NCBI GenBank assembly: GCA_040182905.1
Contig: JARQWU010000003.1
Location: 49,009-113,008 of the forward strand
Length of the DNA: 64,000 nucleotides
Direction: 5' to 3'
From: Barthelona sp. PAP020
Taxonomy: Eukaryota; Metamonada: BaSk clade
The notes under the pieces were generated by a model that did not search any database, had not been told where the DNA came from, and worked only from the letters and a program-made list of their open reading frames with translations. The position numbers were made by a program, and so were the translations under genes. Shown here one piece after another: positions 57,583 through 64,000 of the stretch (position 1 is the first letter of the stretch; each line of letters opens with the position of its first letter).

Positions 57583-60500
57583 ATGAAATTAAATATTTAT
57601 TGTTTCATTATATTGTATATTTGTTTAAATTACGTTTTTACAAAAATTGAATTTGAAAATTCAATTACGGAATATGAAATTTCAGAATTCTCCAAATTAG
57701 ATTCATACACAACCTTTAGTTCATCAGAGATATCATTTTTATCGTATTTTATTCCAAAAACTATCGATATTCCTGATGAATGTTTTTTTTATTCTTTTTA
57801 TCCGCCATATAAAATTATTTTATGTCCTAAAACATATAATATTAAGAGTTATATGACATTATTTCCTTCAAAATTTAAAATTGAAAAGAATATTTTCCAA
57901 AATTCAAATTCAAAATTCAACTTAATTGTCTACGATCCTTTTAATGGCCAAGAATATATATATGAGAAATTAAGACAAATTGAAGAGGTAAAAATTGTAT
58001 CTTATCAAACACATAACACAAACCAAATGTTTGGTATTCAAATTGATATATCTAGCAGTTCAAATTACACAAAAACAATATTATATCTTTCAAATTTGTC
58101 GTTTATTATGTTTGTATCTAGCAAAAATGATGACACCTTTTTCAACTCTTTTTCAGGTCGATATTTAACCGGTAGCACCTTTTCTTTACCTGAAACCAGT
58201 GGAATTTATCAATTAGGAATCAATGGAACTGATGCCATTGTGGGAGTAATGGATACAGGTATCACTCAAAATAGCCCTTGGATTACAGATTCAAACACGT
58301 TTTCCTTCAATTCTGAAGAGGCCACGGACCATAGAAAGGTTGCTTTCTATGACACTTCTGAAGGAGATACTCTTGATACACATTCCCATGGGAGTCATGT
58401 TGTTGCCACTATTATTGGTGAAGCTCCAATATGTACAACAGCAAAGCCGTTCGATGGTGTTGCTTTTGGTGCTCGAGTGTATTTTGTTGATGTTCATAAG
58501 AGTACAGGAACCAATATTCCTGTTGATCCTACACCTCATTACCTGAGGTCATACGAAAAAGGGGTGTTTGTATTTTCAAACAGTTGGGGGCAAAGTGCGC
58601 CTGCTTCGACAGATTCGAATGATCGGGCCTTCCTAGTGGATACTTTTCTCTGTGCTAACCCCGAGTTTAGTTTGGTTTTTTCCGCGGGTAACAGTGGTAC
58701 TGAAGGATTTGGTACAGTAAGTCCACCTGCATCTGCCGTAAACACTATTTCTGTTGGTGCTACAATGCCACCATCAACGTTCTATAACACTTATTGTTGT
58801 GATGGAGGTAGGAGTTGTTGTACAACGAGGGAAAATGGAAAATATTCTCAATATTATGATGTTGTCAGCATCGCAGAGTATTCTTCGTTAGGTCCCACTT
58901 TTGATGGTAGGTTTGGTGTTGATTTTGTTGCTTCTGGAACAATTTTATCTGCCGGTGCGTTTTCAACCACAGTTTCAGCCTATTGTCCTTCGACTAATGC
59001 GTTAGAGTCGTATTTATCCTTCGATACATTGGTTTTGAAATCAGGAACTTCCATGTCTGCACCTCAAATATCAGGATTGATAGTTCTATTACGTGAATAT
59101 TTGAATAAACACCCCCCTATCAATATAAATGGAGGGTATTACACAAAACTCAGTTCATCATCAATAAAGAGTGTATTAGCAACTATTTCTGACCCTCTAA
59201 GTGGAGTTTTTTATTACAATGGGACTTTTAAACCTATTTTATGGCCATTTGCACAGTATATGTATGGGATGGGGTTTCCAAAGGTGCAAAATTATTTGCC
59301 ATCCTTATCCAGCAATGAGTTTGCAATGACTGATATTATACTCACGATTAATGAGGTATATGTTGTCAAGATATCAACTAGTACTGAAAGATTGGCCACT
59401 TCTATATCTTGGACTGCTCCACCTGTTCTAGCCAACAGTGATATTCAGCTCTCAAACGATATTAATTTGATTGTTGTTGATTCAACCACAAGTACCGTTT
59501 ATAAAGGGAATGATTTAATTGGGCGTGACAGTTCTAATGGTATAGACAGCTCATTTGACAATTTAAACACATTAGAACGTGTATTACTAGAAAAGCCAAC
59601 TTTTGGATACTATTATGTGATTGTTATCGCCAATACATTGACTTCCTCGAAGCAAAATGTTTCCTTGACGTTGAATGGACAGTTTAGTCTTGAATCTGCA
59701 GGACAGTACAATATTACTGAATTTGCCATCGATTCTCACTGTAGTAATCATGGTTTGAATATCCATGGGTTCTGTTTATGCAATAATTCATATTTTGGTA
59801 ACAATTGTCAATATAAACCGATCGAGATTACACAGGACACTGTTGATATTGATATTGAATTACCATTAGGTACAAAAGGAAGATATCAATGGACAATAAA
59901 AGATGAATCGTCTTTTGCAGGTATTTATGTTAAAAAAGCATCTTTAATTGTCACTTACAATGGAATCAGTAAGACTATTCATGTTGATTCTGATGATATT
60001 GCGTTGTATATTGATGAAAAGGATGATATATTACCAACAACAACTTGGAGTCAAACAGATGTTTTTGATTACCAGATGCTGTTTCATTCCAAGCCACAAT
60101 TGATCAGTGGTACGTATGATGTTGTTATTGATGCTAAGATCACCAAGAACATACTTGAAAGTCTGGCAAATAACGATTCCTTGACCTTTATATACGAAGA
60201 CATTATGAAATCAAGTTCTTGGAGTGTGAAGGCTTTGAAAGATATTAAATTGAAATTGTCGATTGGATTTGTTCAAAAACCTTGTTCTATCTATTGTTAT
60301 TTCAATGAAGGAGAATGTTTAAAAAAGCCTGAGCTTATTTTTGATCTTATTTATCAAAATTTCAAAAATATTTCCAAATATTTCACTTCTTCAAATTATC
60401 ATAACACTGCAGTTTATCAGCTTTATTCATTAGTTGAAGATTTACCATTTTCTCCTTATACAGACATCTTTTATTATGATAGTTCATATATTTGTAAATG

Positions 60501-60663
60501 TCCAATTGGACAATCAGGAGATCATTGTGAATTAAAATACGCTAACTACAATGATACGTTGTTGGTTTACAATAATTCTATGATTGCTTTGAATCCTTTA
60601 TTCATTGTTATCATTTGTTTGTCTATTGCTTTCCTGCTGATTTTAAAACAGATTCTTCGTTGA
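57583..60663 (+). CDS. Subtilisin-like serine protease, membrane-anchored, with EGF-like modules
   Basis: A secreted or surface S8 peptidase of 1026 aa. A signal peptide (1-~20) is followed by a propeptide-like region (~21-195). The catalytic domain (~200-570) has D224 in GVMDTGIT, H269 in HSHGSHVVA, oxyanion N370 in SAGNSG and nucleophile S490 in GTSMSAP, all intact. A beta-sandwich region follows. EGF-like cysteine clusters lie at ~720-745 (CSNHGLNIHGFCLC...NNC) and at ~895-910 and ~970-985 (YICKCPIGQSGDHCE). A C-terminal hydrophobic helix (~1000-1022) has a short basic tail. Many N-glycosylation sequons are present. Parabasalids are known to carry surface subtilisins of similar layout. It starts at the first ATG. 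Confidence 0.92.
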   Translation: MKLNIYCFIILYICLNYVFTKIEFENSITEYEISEFSKLDSYTTFSSSEISFLSYFIPKTIDIPDECFFYSFYPPYKIILCPKTYNIKSYMTLFPSKFKIEKNIFQNSNSKFNLIVYDPFNGQEYIYEKLRQIEEVKIVSYQTHNTNQMFGIQIDISSSSNYTKTILYLSNLSFIMFVSSKNDDTFFNSFSGRYLTGSTFSLPETSGIYQLGINGTDAIVGVMDTGITQNSPWITDSNTFSFNSEEATDHRKVAFYDTSEGDTLDTHSHGSHVVATIIGEAPICTTAKPFDGVAFGARVYFVDVHKSTGTNIPVDPTPHYLRSYEKGVFVFSNSWGQSAPASTDSNDRAFLVDTFLCANPEFSLVFSAGNSGTEGFGTVSPPASAVNTISVGATMPPSTFYNTYCCDGGRSCCTTRENGKYSQYYDVVSIAEYSSLGPTFDGRFGVDFVASGTILSAGAFSTTVSAYCPSTNALESYLSFDTLVLKSGTSMSAPQISGLIVLLREYLNKHPPININGGYYTKLSSSSIKSVLATISDPLSGVFYYNGTFKPILWPFAQYMYGMGFPKVQNYLPSLSSNEFAMTDIILTINEVYVVKISTSTERLATSISWTAPPVLANSDIQLSNDINLIVVDSTTSTVYKGNDLIGRDSSNGIDSSFDNLNTLERVLLEKPTFGYYYVIVIANTLTSSKQNVSLTLNGQFSLESAGQYNITEFAIDSHCSNHGLNIHGFCLCNNSYFGNNCQYKPIEITQDTVDIDIELPLGTKGRYQWTIKDESSFAGIYVKKASLIVTYNGISKTIHVDSDDIALYIDEKDDILPTTTWSQTDVFDYQMLFHSKPQLISGTYDVVIDAKITKNILESLANNDSLTFIYEDIMKSSSWSVKALKDIKLKLSIGFVQKPCSIYCYFNEGECLKKPELIFDLIYQNFKNISKYFTSSNYHNTAVYQLYSLVEDLPFSPYTDIFYYDSSYICKCPIGQSGDHCELKYANYNDTLLVYNNSMIALNPLFIVIICLSIAFLLILKQILR

Positions 60664-60760
60664 AAAAAAAAAAAAATAAATAAAAATAAAAATAAATATT
60701 TATTTAATAATTTTTGTTTTATAACTGAATCAATTGTTTAAAAGGAGTAAAAGAGAATTT

Positions 60761-61069
60761 TCAAGCCAAGAAGCACTGTGTGTATGAGTAAATAAAAAAG
60801 AATAGTGTTTGTTTGGTTAAAGGTTTTCGAAGCCTTATCGAACATTCAATTCTCCAAAAGTTAAAATTAAAACTGTATAAATTTGCTTTTGCCAAATTCA
60901 AAAAGGAAACAAGGACAAGAAGTTCTTTCTCAAAGACGCAACCTGGACCATACAAAAGCATTTCAGTTTGGATCTCACACCATGAGTTTTGACATGAATT
61001 CACAGAAATGACTATTTGGTTTGCTTTCTCTGGAAACAAGTTTATGTCACCACTACACCAAAGTCTCAT
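60761..61069 (-). pseudogene. Orphan minus-strand frame, possible gene remnant
   Basis: 102 codons from an ATG at 61069. The first ~70 residues look protein-like (LWCSGDINLFPEKANQIVISVNS, EMLLYGPGCVFEKELLVLVSF). The last ~40 overlap the dispersed repeat and look non-coding. Upstream the frame stays open to 61132 without another ATG. It is probably a decayed gene end with the repeat joined to it. Confidence 0.25.
60762..60905 (+). repeat. Dispersed repeat, copy 1
   Basis: Shares about 75 nearly identical bases (from CAAGCCAAGAAGCACTGTG to the GGTTAAAGG..TTTCGA segment) with 63261-63334. Weaker similarity runs for another ~70 bases. The two copies are in the same orientation and bracket the ankyrin gene. 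Confidence 0.8.
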
Positions 61070-61203
61070 GACACTTTTATCTTTTCTTTTTGTTACGATA
61101 CCGATTGTTGGAGTCCAACCCAACAAAAACAAAAAACAATTGCAAATGATGTTGCCTTTATTTAAATAAATTGAAGGTTGTCACACTACCAACATAAGAG
61201 GCT

Positions 61204-61234
61204 CATTGAAGAAGTGAAAAATGTTTCTTCAATG
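61204..61234. other. Short perfect inverted repeat (hairpin)
   Basis: CATTGAAGAA and TTCTTCAATG are perfect 10-base arms around an 11-base loop, just upstream of the 59-codon frame. It may be chance in this composition. Confidence 0.4.
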
Positions 61235-61388
61235 GAAGAAAAAAAGAAAATTTAATGTGGAAGTTCATGCTCAATGAACGGAATTTATTGGAGATATAAA
61301 GAGGTCAATACCATCATTACATCAACAAATCTGTGAAAATAAATTGGAACAATGTCTTTTCTAAAAAAATATTCGAACAAACATAATT

Positions 61389-61568
61389 ATGACAAACCTT
61401 CATAATTGTGCGACATTTTCACAATGTTTCAATCAATATCAAAAGCTTAATTCGCTGCATCAATTCGAAAAAGGAAATCTCAAGAAAGAATTAACAAACA
61501 TTGTGAAGAGATCTCTACAAACCAGTCAATCATCGAATTTCATTTTGCCACCAACTAAATTAAAATAA
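61389..61568 (+). CDS. Possible small gene, 59 aa
   Basis: An ATG-to-TAA frame with balanced, protein-like composition: two Cys near the start (HNCATFSQCF), a helical middle (QYQKLNSLHQFEKGNLKKEL) and a Pro/Lys end (LPPTKLK). No frame on the other strand competes. A short upstream frame of 17 codons (from about 61352) overlaps it out of phase. It is not recognised. It could be a genuine short protein or the last exon of something longer. Confidence 0.33.
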   Translation: MTNLHNCATFSQCFNQYQKLNSLHQFEKGNLKKELTNIVKRSLQTSQSSNFILPPTKLK

Positions 61569-61649
61569 TGCCTGATTTAAGGGATAAATATTGAATATTC
61601 AAAGAGAAATGATAAATTTTGGGGTTCTTCATTTTTTTTTTTTCCAACA

Positions 61650-62624
61650 ATGATTGTTAACACTGCAGTTGAGGAAACTGACCCTTATGTTAAGTATAAC
61701 ATGGATCGAGTTGTTGTTCCAGATGGGTTCGATGTGGATGGATTTGAAGATAATGGTCGACCAAAGAAGATATATTATGCAGCATATGATGGTAATCTTG
61801 ATGTTGTCAAGCAGTGTATCAAAGCTGGCGTTGATGTGAACAAACAGGGCAAGGAAGGAAGGACAACGCTTTGGGGAGCTTCTTTTGGTGGTCATATTGA
61901 AGTTGTTGAGTTTTTGTTAGATTTTGGCGCTGATGTTAGTTTGTGCAATAATGACGATGCTTCTCCATTGTACATCAGTTGTCAAAATGCACATCTTGAT
62001 GTTGCCAGAATGTTCTTGGATCATGGAGCGGATGTTAATTTGTCTGTGGATGGTGGATTTTCTCCATTGTACATCAGTTGTCATAAAGGTCATCTTGATG
62101 TTGCTAAAATGCTCTTGGATCATGGAGCTGATGTTAATTTGTGTGATAATAATGGTGCTTCTCCATTGTATGTTAGTTGTCAAAGAGGCCATCTTGATAT
62201 TGCCAAGATGCTTATAGATTGTCCCGAAATGAACCTAAACGGTGAAGATATGCTGTTATTTTTCAACAGATTGTATGCAAGTGATGAACAATGGAAAAAG
62301 AACAAATGCAGTATTTTGAGCTGTCCCAATTTAAAACAACAATTGGAGAGTGGTGAGCCTATTGATTTGAAATTTGAGCATTTGTCCAAATTTGAGTTGA
62401 TTGAATTGGTGAAGGATAAGGGCTATCTTTTATCAACACTTGTTGCAATGAAAGTAAACGGTGGCATCATCCGAGAATTTGTCAGTGCTGGAGTCTACAT
62501 GAATCAAAGAGATTTCAACATGTCAATCAACTTATGTTGGGATTTGATTGACATTAATGAAAGAAATGGTGGCAATATGCGTCAATATATTGATGAAGAG
62601 ATGGAAGATGACAACGATGATTAG
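61650..62624 (+). CDS. Ankyrin-repeat protein
   Basis: 324 aa. After a ~35-residue lead, about five ankyrin repeats occupy ~38-190 with consensus elements GHLDVAKMLLDHGADVNL and SPLYISC (the usual TPLH is replaced by SPLY). The C-terminal ~130 residues are an unrecognised helical region with an acidic end. There is no signal peptide or membrane helix. Such proteins are protein-binding adaptors and form large families in trichomonads. A T12 tract (61632-61643) lies just before the ATG. Three repeats are near-identical at DNA level, indicating recent internal duplication. Flanking dispersed repeats suggest a mobile or amplified locus. Confidence 0.88.
   Translation: MIVNTAVEETDPYVKYNMDRVVVPDGFDVDGFEDNGRPKKIYYAAYDGNLDVVKQCIKAGVDVNKQGKEGRTTLWGASFGGHIEVVEFLLDFGADVSLCNNDDASPLYISCQNAHLDVARMFLDHGADVNLSVDGGFSPLYISCHKGHLDVAKMLLDHGADVNLCDNNGASPLYVSCQRGHLDIAKMLIDCPEMNLNGEDMLLFFNRLYASDEQWKKNKCSILSCPNLKQQLESGEPIDLKFEHLSKFELIELVKDKGYLLSTLVAMKVNGGIIREFVSAGVYMNQRDFNMSINLCWDLIDINERNGGNMRQYIDEEMEDDNDD
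61959..62215 (+). repeat. 99-nt in-frame tandem repeat within ankyrin gene
   Basis: Units begin at 61959, 62058 and 62157 (the third partial), each with a TCTCCATTGTA core near its start. High nucleotide identity between the units points to recent unit duplication rather than ancient ankyrin divergence. Confidence 0.85.
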
Positions 62625-63139
62625 AAATGTCTTTTTTGTGGTTACATGTCTATTCCATTCATGTTTTGTGGATAATTTTTCTTCACATATAAATCGTAGT
62701 TTATTCTTTTTTTGATATAATCTCTGAAAAAGGTTTGTTACCAACTGAGTGAATGGAAGAGGGCTCGGAATGTTTCATGGGAGGAACTTTAACTTTGCAA
62801 CCAACTTACTCTTTCATTCACCACAAAACTGAGATTCTTTATCCAAAAAACAGAAAATGCCTTGTTGGAGAATTCTTTACAAAAGTAAAAGAGCAATTGC
62901 TGCATTGAATTGTGTTGTAGTTGTTAAAGAGTTCATTATGAAATTTTAATGTTGCTATTAATAATGAAGGTAATATACTACTAATCTCTTTTGGAGTGAT
63001 CAAAACTAATATTTCTATGTTAACCTCTTCCATTTTTAATTTTCAAAAAAAGAAGTCAGAAATTAAAAAAGGTTCATCGTTTTCAATTACCTCTCTAAAA
63101 TTTTGCTATTATTTCATACAAAGAACTGTGACAAGAAAA

Positions 63140-63228
63140 TTCCACCAAATTTTCCCACTTGATCGTCGAAGTTACATTTCAGTCTTTCAAATTTCCGCTT
63201 TGGTTTCGACTAAAATTCATGTAAGTTA
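63140..63228 (+). repeat. Repeat family B, copy 1
   Basis: Diverged from 63429-63517 but sharing the core CTTGATC..TC.AA.TTACATTTCAGTC and the following TTT(GG)..T..CT.AAATT pattern. Both copies are in the same orientation, about 289 bp apart. Confidence 0.6.
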
Positions 63229-63260
63229 GTTCTTTGAATTAATTTTTTTGTAATTATTTC

Positions 63261-63415
63261 CAAGCCAAGAAGCACTGTGCGAATGAGTAAACAAAAAAGA
63301 ATGGTTTTTATTTGGTTAAAGGCTTTCGAGGGCCAAATGATTTGTTGAAAGACTTTAGATTTTCTAAGGTAAAGTTTAAACTTTAAAATTTTGTTTTTGC
63401 AAAAATACAAATAAA
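63261..63415 (+). repeat. Dispersed repeat, copy 2
   Basis: Second copy of the element at 60762-60905. The first ~75 bases are nearly identical (same CAAGCCAAGAAGCACTGTG start) and it then drifts. It lies between the two copies of repeat family B. Confidence 0.8.
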
Positions 63416-63428
63416 TAGGAATGAAGAA

Positions 63429-63517
63429 TTTCTCCGAAATTCTCCTTCTTGATCATTCAAATTACATTTCAGTCCATCAATTCCCCTTTTGGGATTTTGG
63501 CTGAAATTTGCCAGCAG
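63429..63517 (+). repeat. Repeat family B, copy 2
   Basis: Diverged direct copy of 63140-63228, centred on CTTGATCATTCAAATTACA. See that entry for the shared core. Confidence 0.6.
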
Positions 63518-63735
63518 AAGTTTTCTGAGTTTATTTTCTTTGTAAACAAATATAGTTGTTTCACCACCTAACTAATTTTTTATATTGATTGAAGGAAATT
63601 TTGAATTGTTTAAATTGTTCTTTTTTGTTTAAAAATGATAAATTCATAAAAAATTTTCATTGAATATTTGAAATGAAAACAGATCAAAAAATTTATCAAT
63701 AAAATATTTTAAACAGAATTTCCTTTTTTTTAACA

Positions 63736-63806
63736 GCTTCGTTGGTTTAATGGTAGAATGCGACGTTGCCATCGTTGCGACCCGGGTTCGATTCCCGGAC
63801 GAAGCA
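63736..63806 (+). tRNA. tRNA-Gly (anticodon GCC)
   Basis: A 71-nt cloverleaf without intron. The acceptor stem GCTTCGT pairs fully with ACGAAGC, discriminator A. The anticodon stem CGACG/CGTTG encloses the loop TTGCCAT with anticodon GCC. The T arm is CCGGG TTCGATT CCCGG. Internal promoter boxes fit: A box TGGTTTAATGG and B box GGTTCGATTCC. CCA is not encoded, as expected for a nuclear gene. It decodes GGC and GGT, the latter the preferred Gly codon of EF-2 here. Confidence 0.97.
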
Positions 63807-63808
63807 AA

Positions 63809-63812
63809 TTTT
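63809..63812 (+). terminator. Pol III terminator of tRNA-Gly
   Basis: A T4 run two bases after the mature tRNA end, the minimal RNA polymerase III termination signal. From here to 64000 I see no supported gene. Confidence 0.7.
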
Positions 63813-64000
63813 CAAGAAAAGAAAAAAGAGGCGAGGATCGAGTCTGTAAAATATTAAAATTGGCAGTTCACTCGACAAAATAATAAACATTCAATAAAAG
63901 CTTTCACGTTAGACGAAAGGGCAAAATTAAAGGCTTTAATTTATATTTACTAACTGGGGTTGGGGAAATTACTCCATGGTATCTTTGCTGTTTTGGTCAA

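Larger units (their letters stand above)
60664..61649. other. Intergenic region with repeat, orphan frames and hairpin
   Basis: 986 bp between the subtilisin and ankyrin genes. It contains copy 1 of a dispersed repeat, a minus-strand frame at 60761-61069, a short hairpin at 61204-61234, a tiny plus-strand frame from about 61352 and a 59-codon frame at 61389-61568. Composition is less AT-rich than typical intergenic DNA here. Confidence 0.45.
62625..63735. other. Repeat-rich intergenic region
   Basis: 1.1 kb without a supported gene. It contains dispersed repeat copy 2 (63261-63415) flanked by two copies of another ~80-bp sequence (63140-63228 and 63429-63517). The remaining frames are short and not protein-like. 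Confidence 0.55.

Noticed and set aside
61917-62192. Antisense 91-codon frame over the ankyrin repeats with internal repeats
   Set aside because: Its repeats are simply the reverse complement of the 99-nt ankyrin units.
63838-63875. Stem-loop after the tRNA (TCGAGT with ACTCGA plus CTG/CAG)
   Set aside because: The stem is short and bulged, with no box C/D or H/ACA signals; probably chance.
1-64000. CRISPR arrays, operons with ribosome binding sites, phage att sites
   Set aside because: The window is clearly nuclear eukaryotic (spliceosomal intron, ER and nuclear proteins, eukaryotic tRNA); no regularly spaced repeat array was seen.

Overview
This is a compact, AT-rich, gene-dense window of a nuclear genome from a unicellular eukaryote. 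All three stop codons are used as stops in clear orthologues (for example TAG ends REV3, TGA ends ATR, TAA ends most others), so the code is standard. Genes are almost all single uninterrupted frames, including ones of 5.5 kb and 7.5 kb. I found one convincing intron: 42 nt, after an 11-nt first exon in FKBP15, with its branch-point motif placed just before the acceptor AG. That intron style is known from metamonads (parabasalids, Giardia). EF-2 carries Asn where nearly all eukaryotes have Gly in the diphthamide loop, and parabasalids are reported to lack the diphthamide pathway. RP2 suggests a flagellum. My best guess is therefore a parabasalid or related metamonad flagellate. That is inference, and a PIG-X-like gene (GPI anchors) sits a little awkwardly with it. 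The single tRNA is tRNA-Gly(GCC).

Layout. 1-520: edge region with a possible 3' end of an SRP-like RNA. 521-7647: PKA-type kinase, divergent RP2, a small unknown gene, and FKBP15 (spliced). 8090-23522: two large genome-stability genes on the minus strand, DNA polymerase zeta (REV3) and an ATR-type checkpoint kinase, separated by a 2.4-kb island. The island has a 100-N assembly gap, a degraded pseudogene and base composition unlike its surroundings. 23799-31911: SPFH protein, PIG-X-like, INTS11, 6-phosphogluconolactonase, an unknown protein, KHDC4-like KH protein, and RRP45 of the exosome. 32124-42377: EF-2, a WD40 protein, a divergent Ras-like GTPase with a CaaX box, a possible meiotic-axis protein, and ER BiP. 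42511-57398: a coiled-coil/EF-hand-like protein, a USP36-like deubiquitinase, unknown coiled-coil or basic proteins, a membrane protein and an M3 oligopeptidase. 57583-60663: a surface subtilisin with EGF-like modules and a C-terminal membrane anchor. 60664-64000: a repeat-rich region with an ankyrin gene bracketed by a dispersed direct repeat, a possible 59-aa gene, and the tRNA.

How the genes fit together. Most are housekeeping: DNA damage tolerance and signalling (REV3, ATR), RNA processing (INTS11, RRP45, KHDC4-like), translation (EF-2, tRNA), ER quality control and anchoring (BiP, PIG-X-like), endosomal trafficking (FKBP15) and cilium traffic (RP2). Neighbours are often 30-60 bp apart. 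Accessory character is limited to 13.6-16.0 kb and 60.7-63.7 kb.
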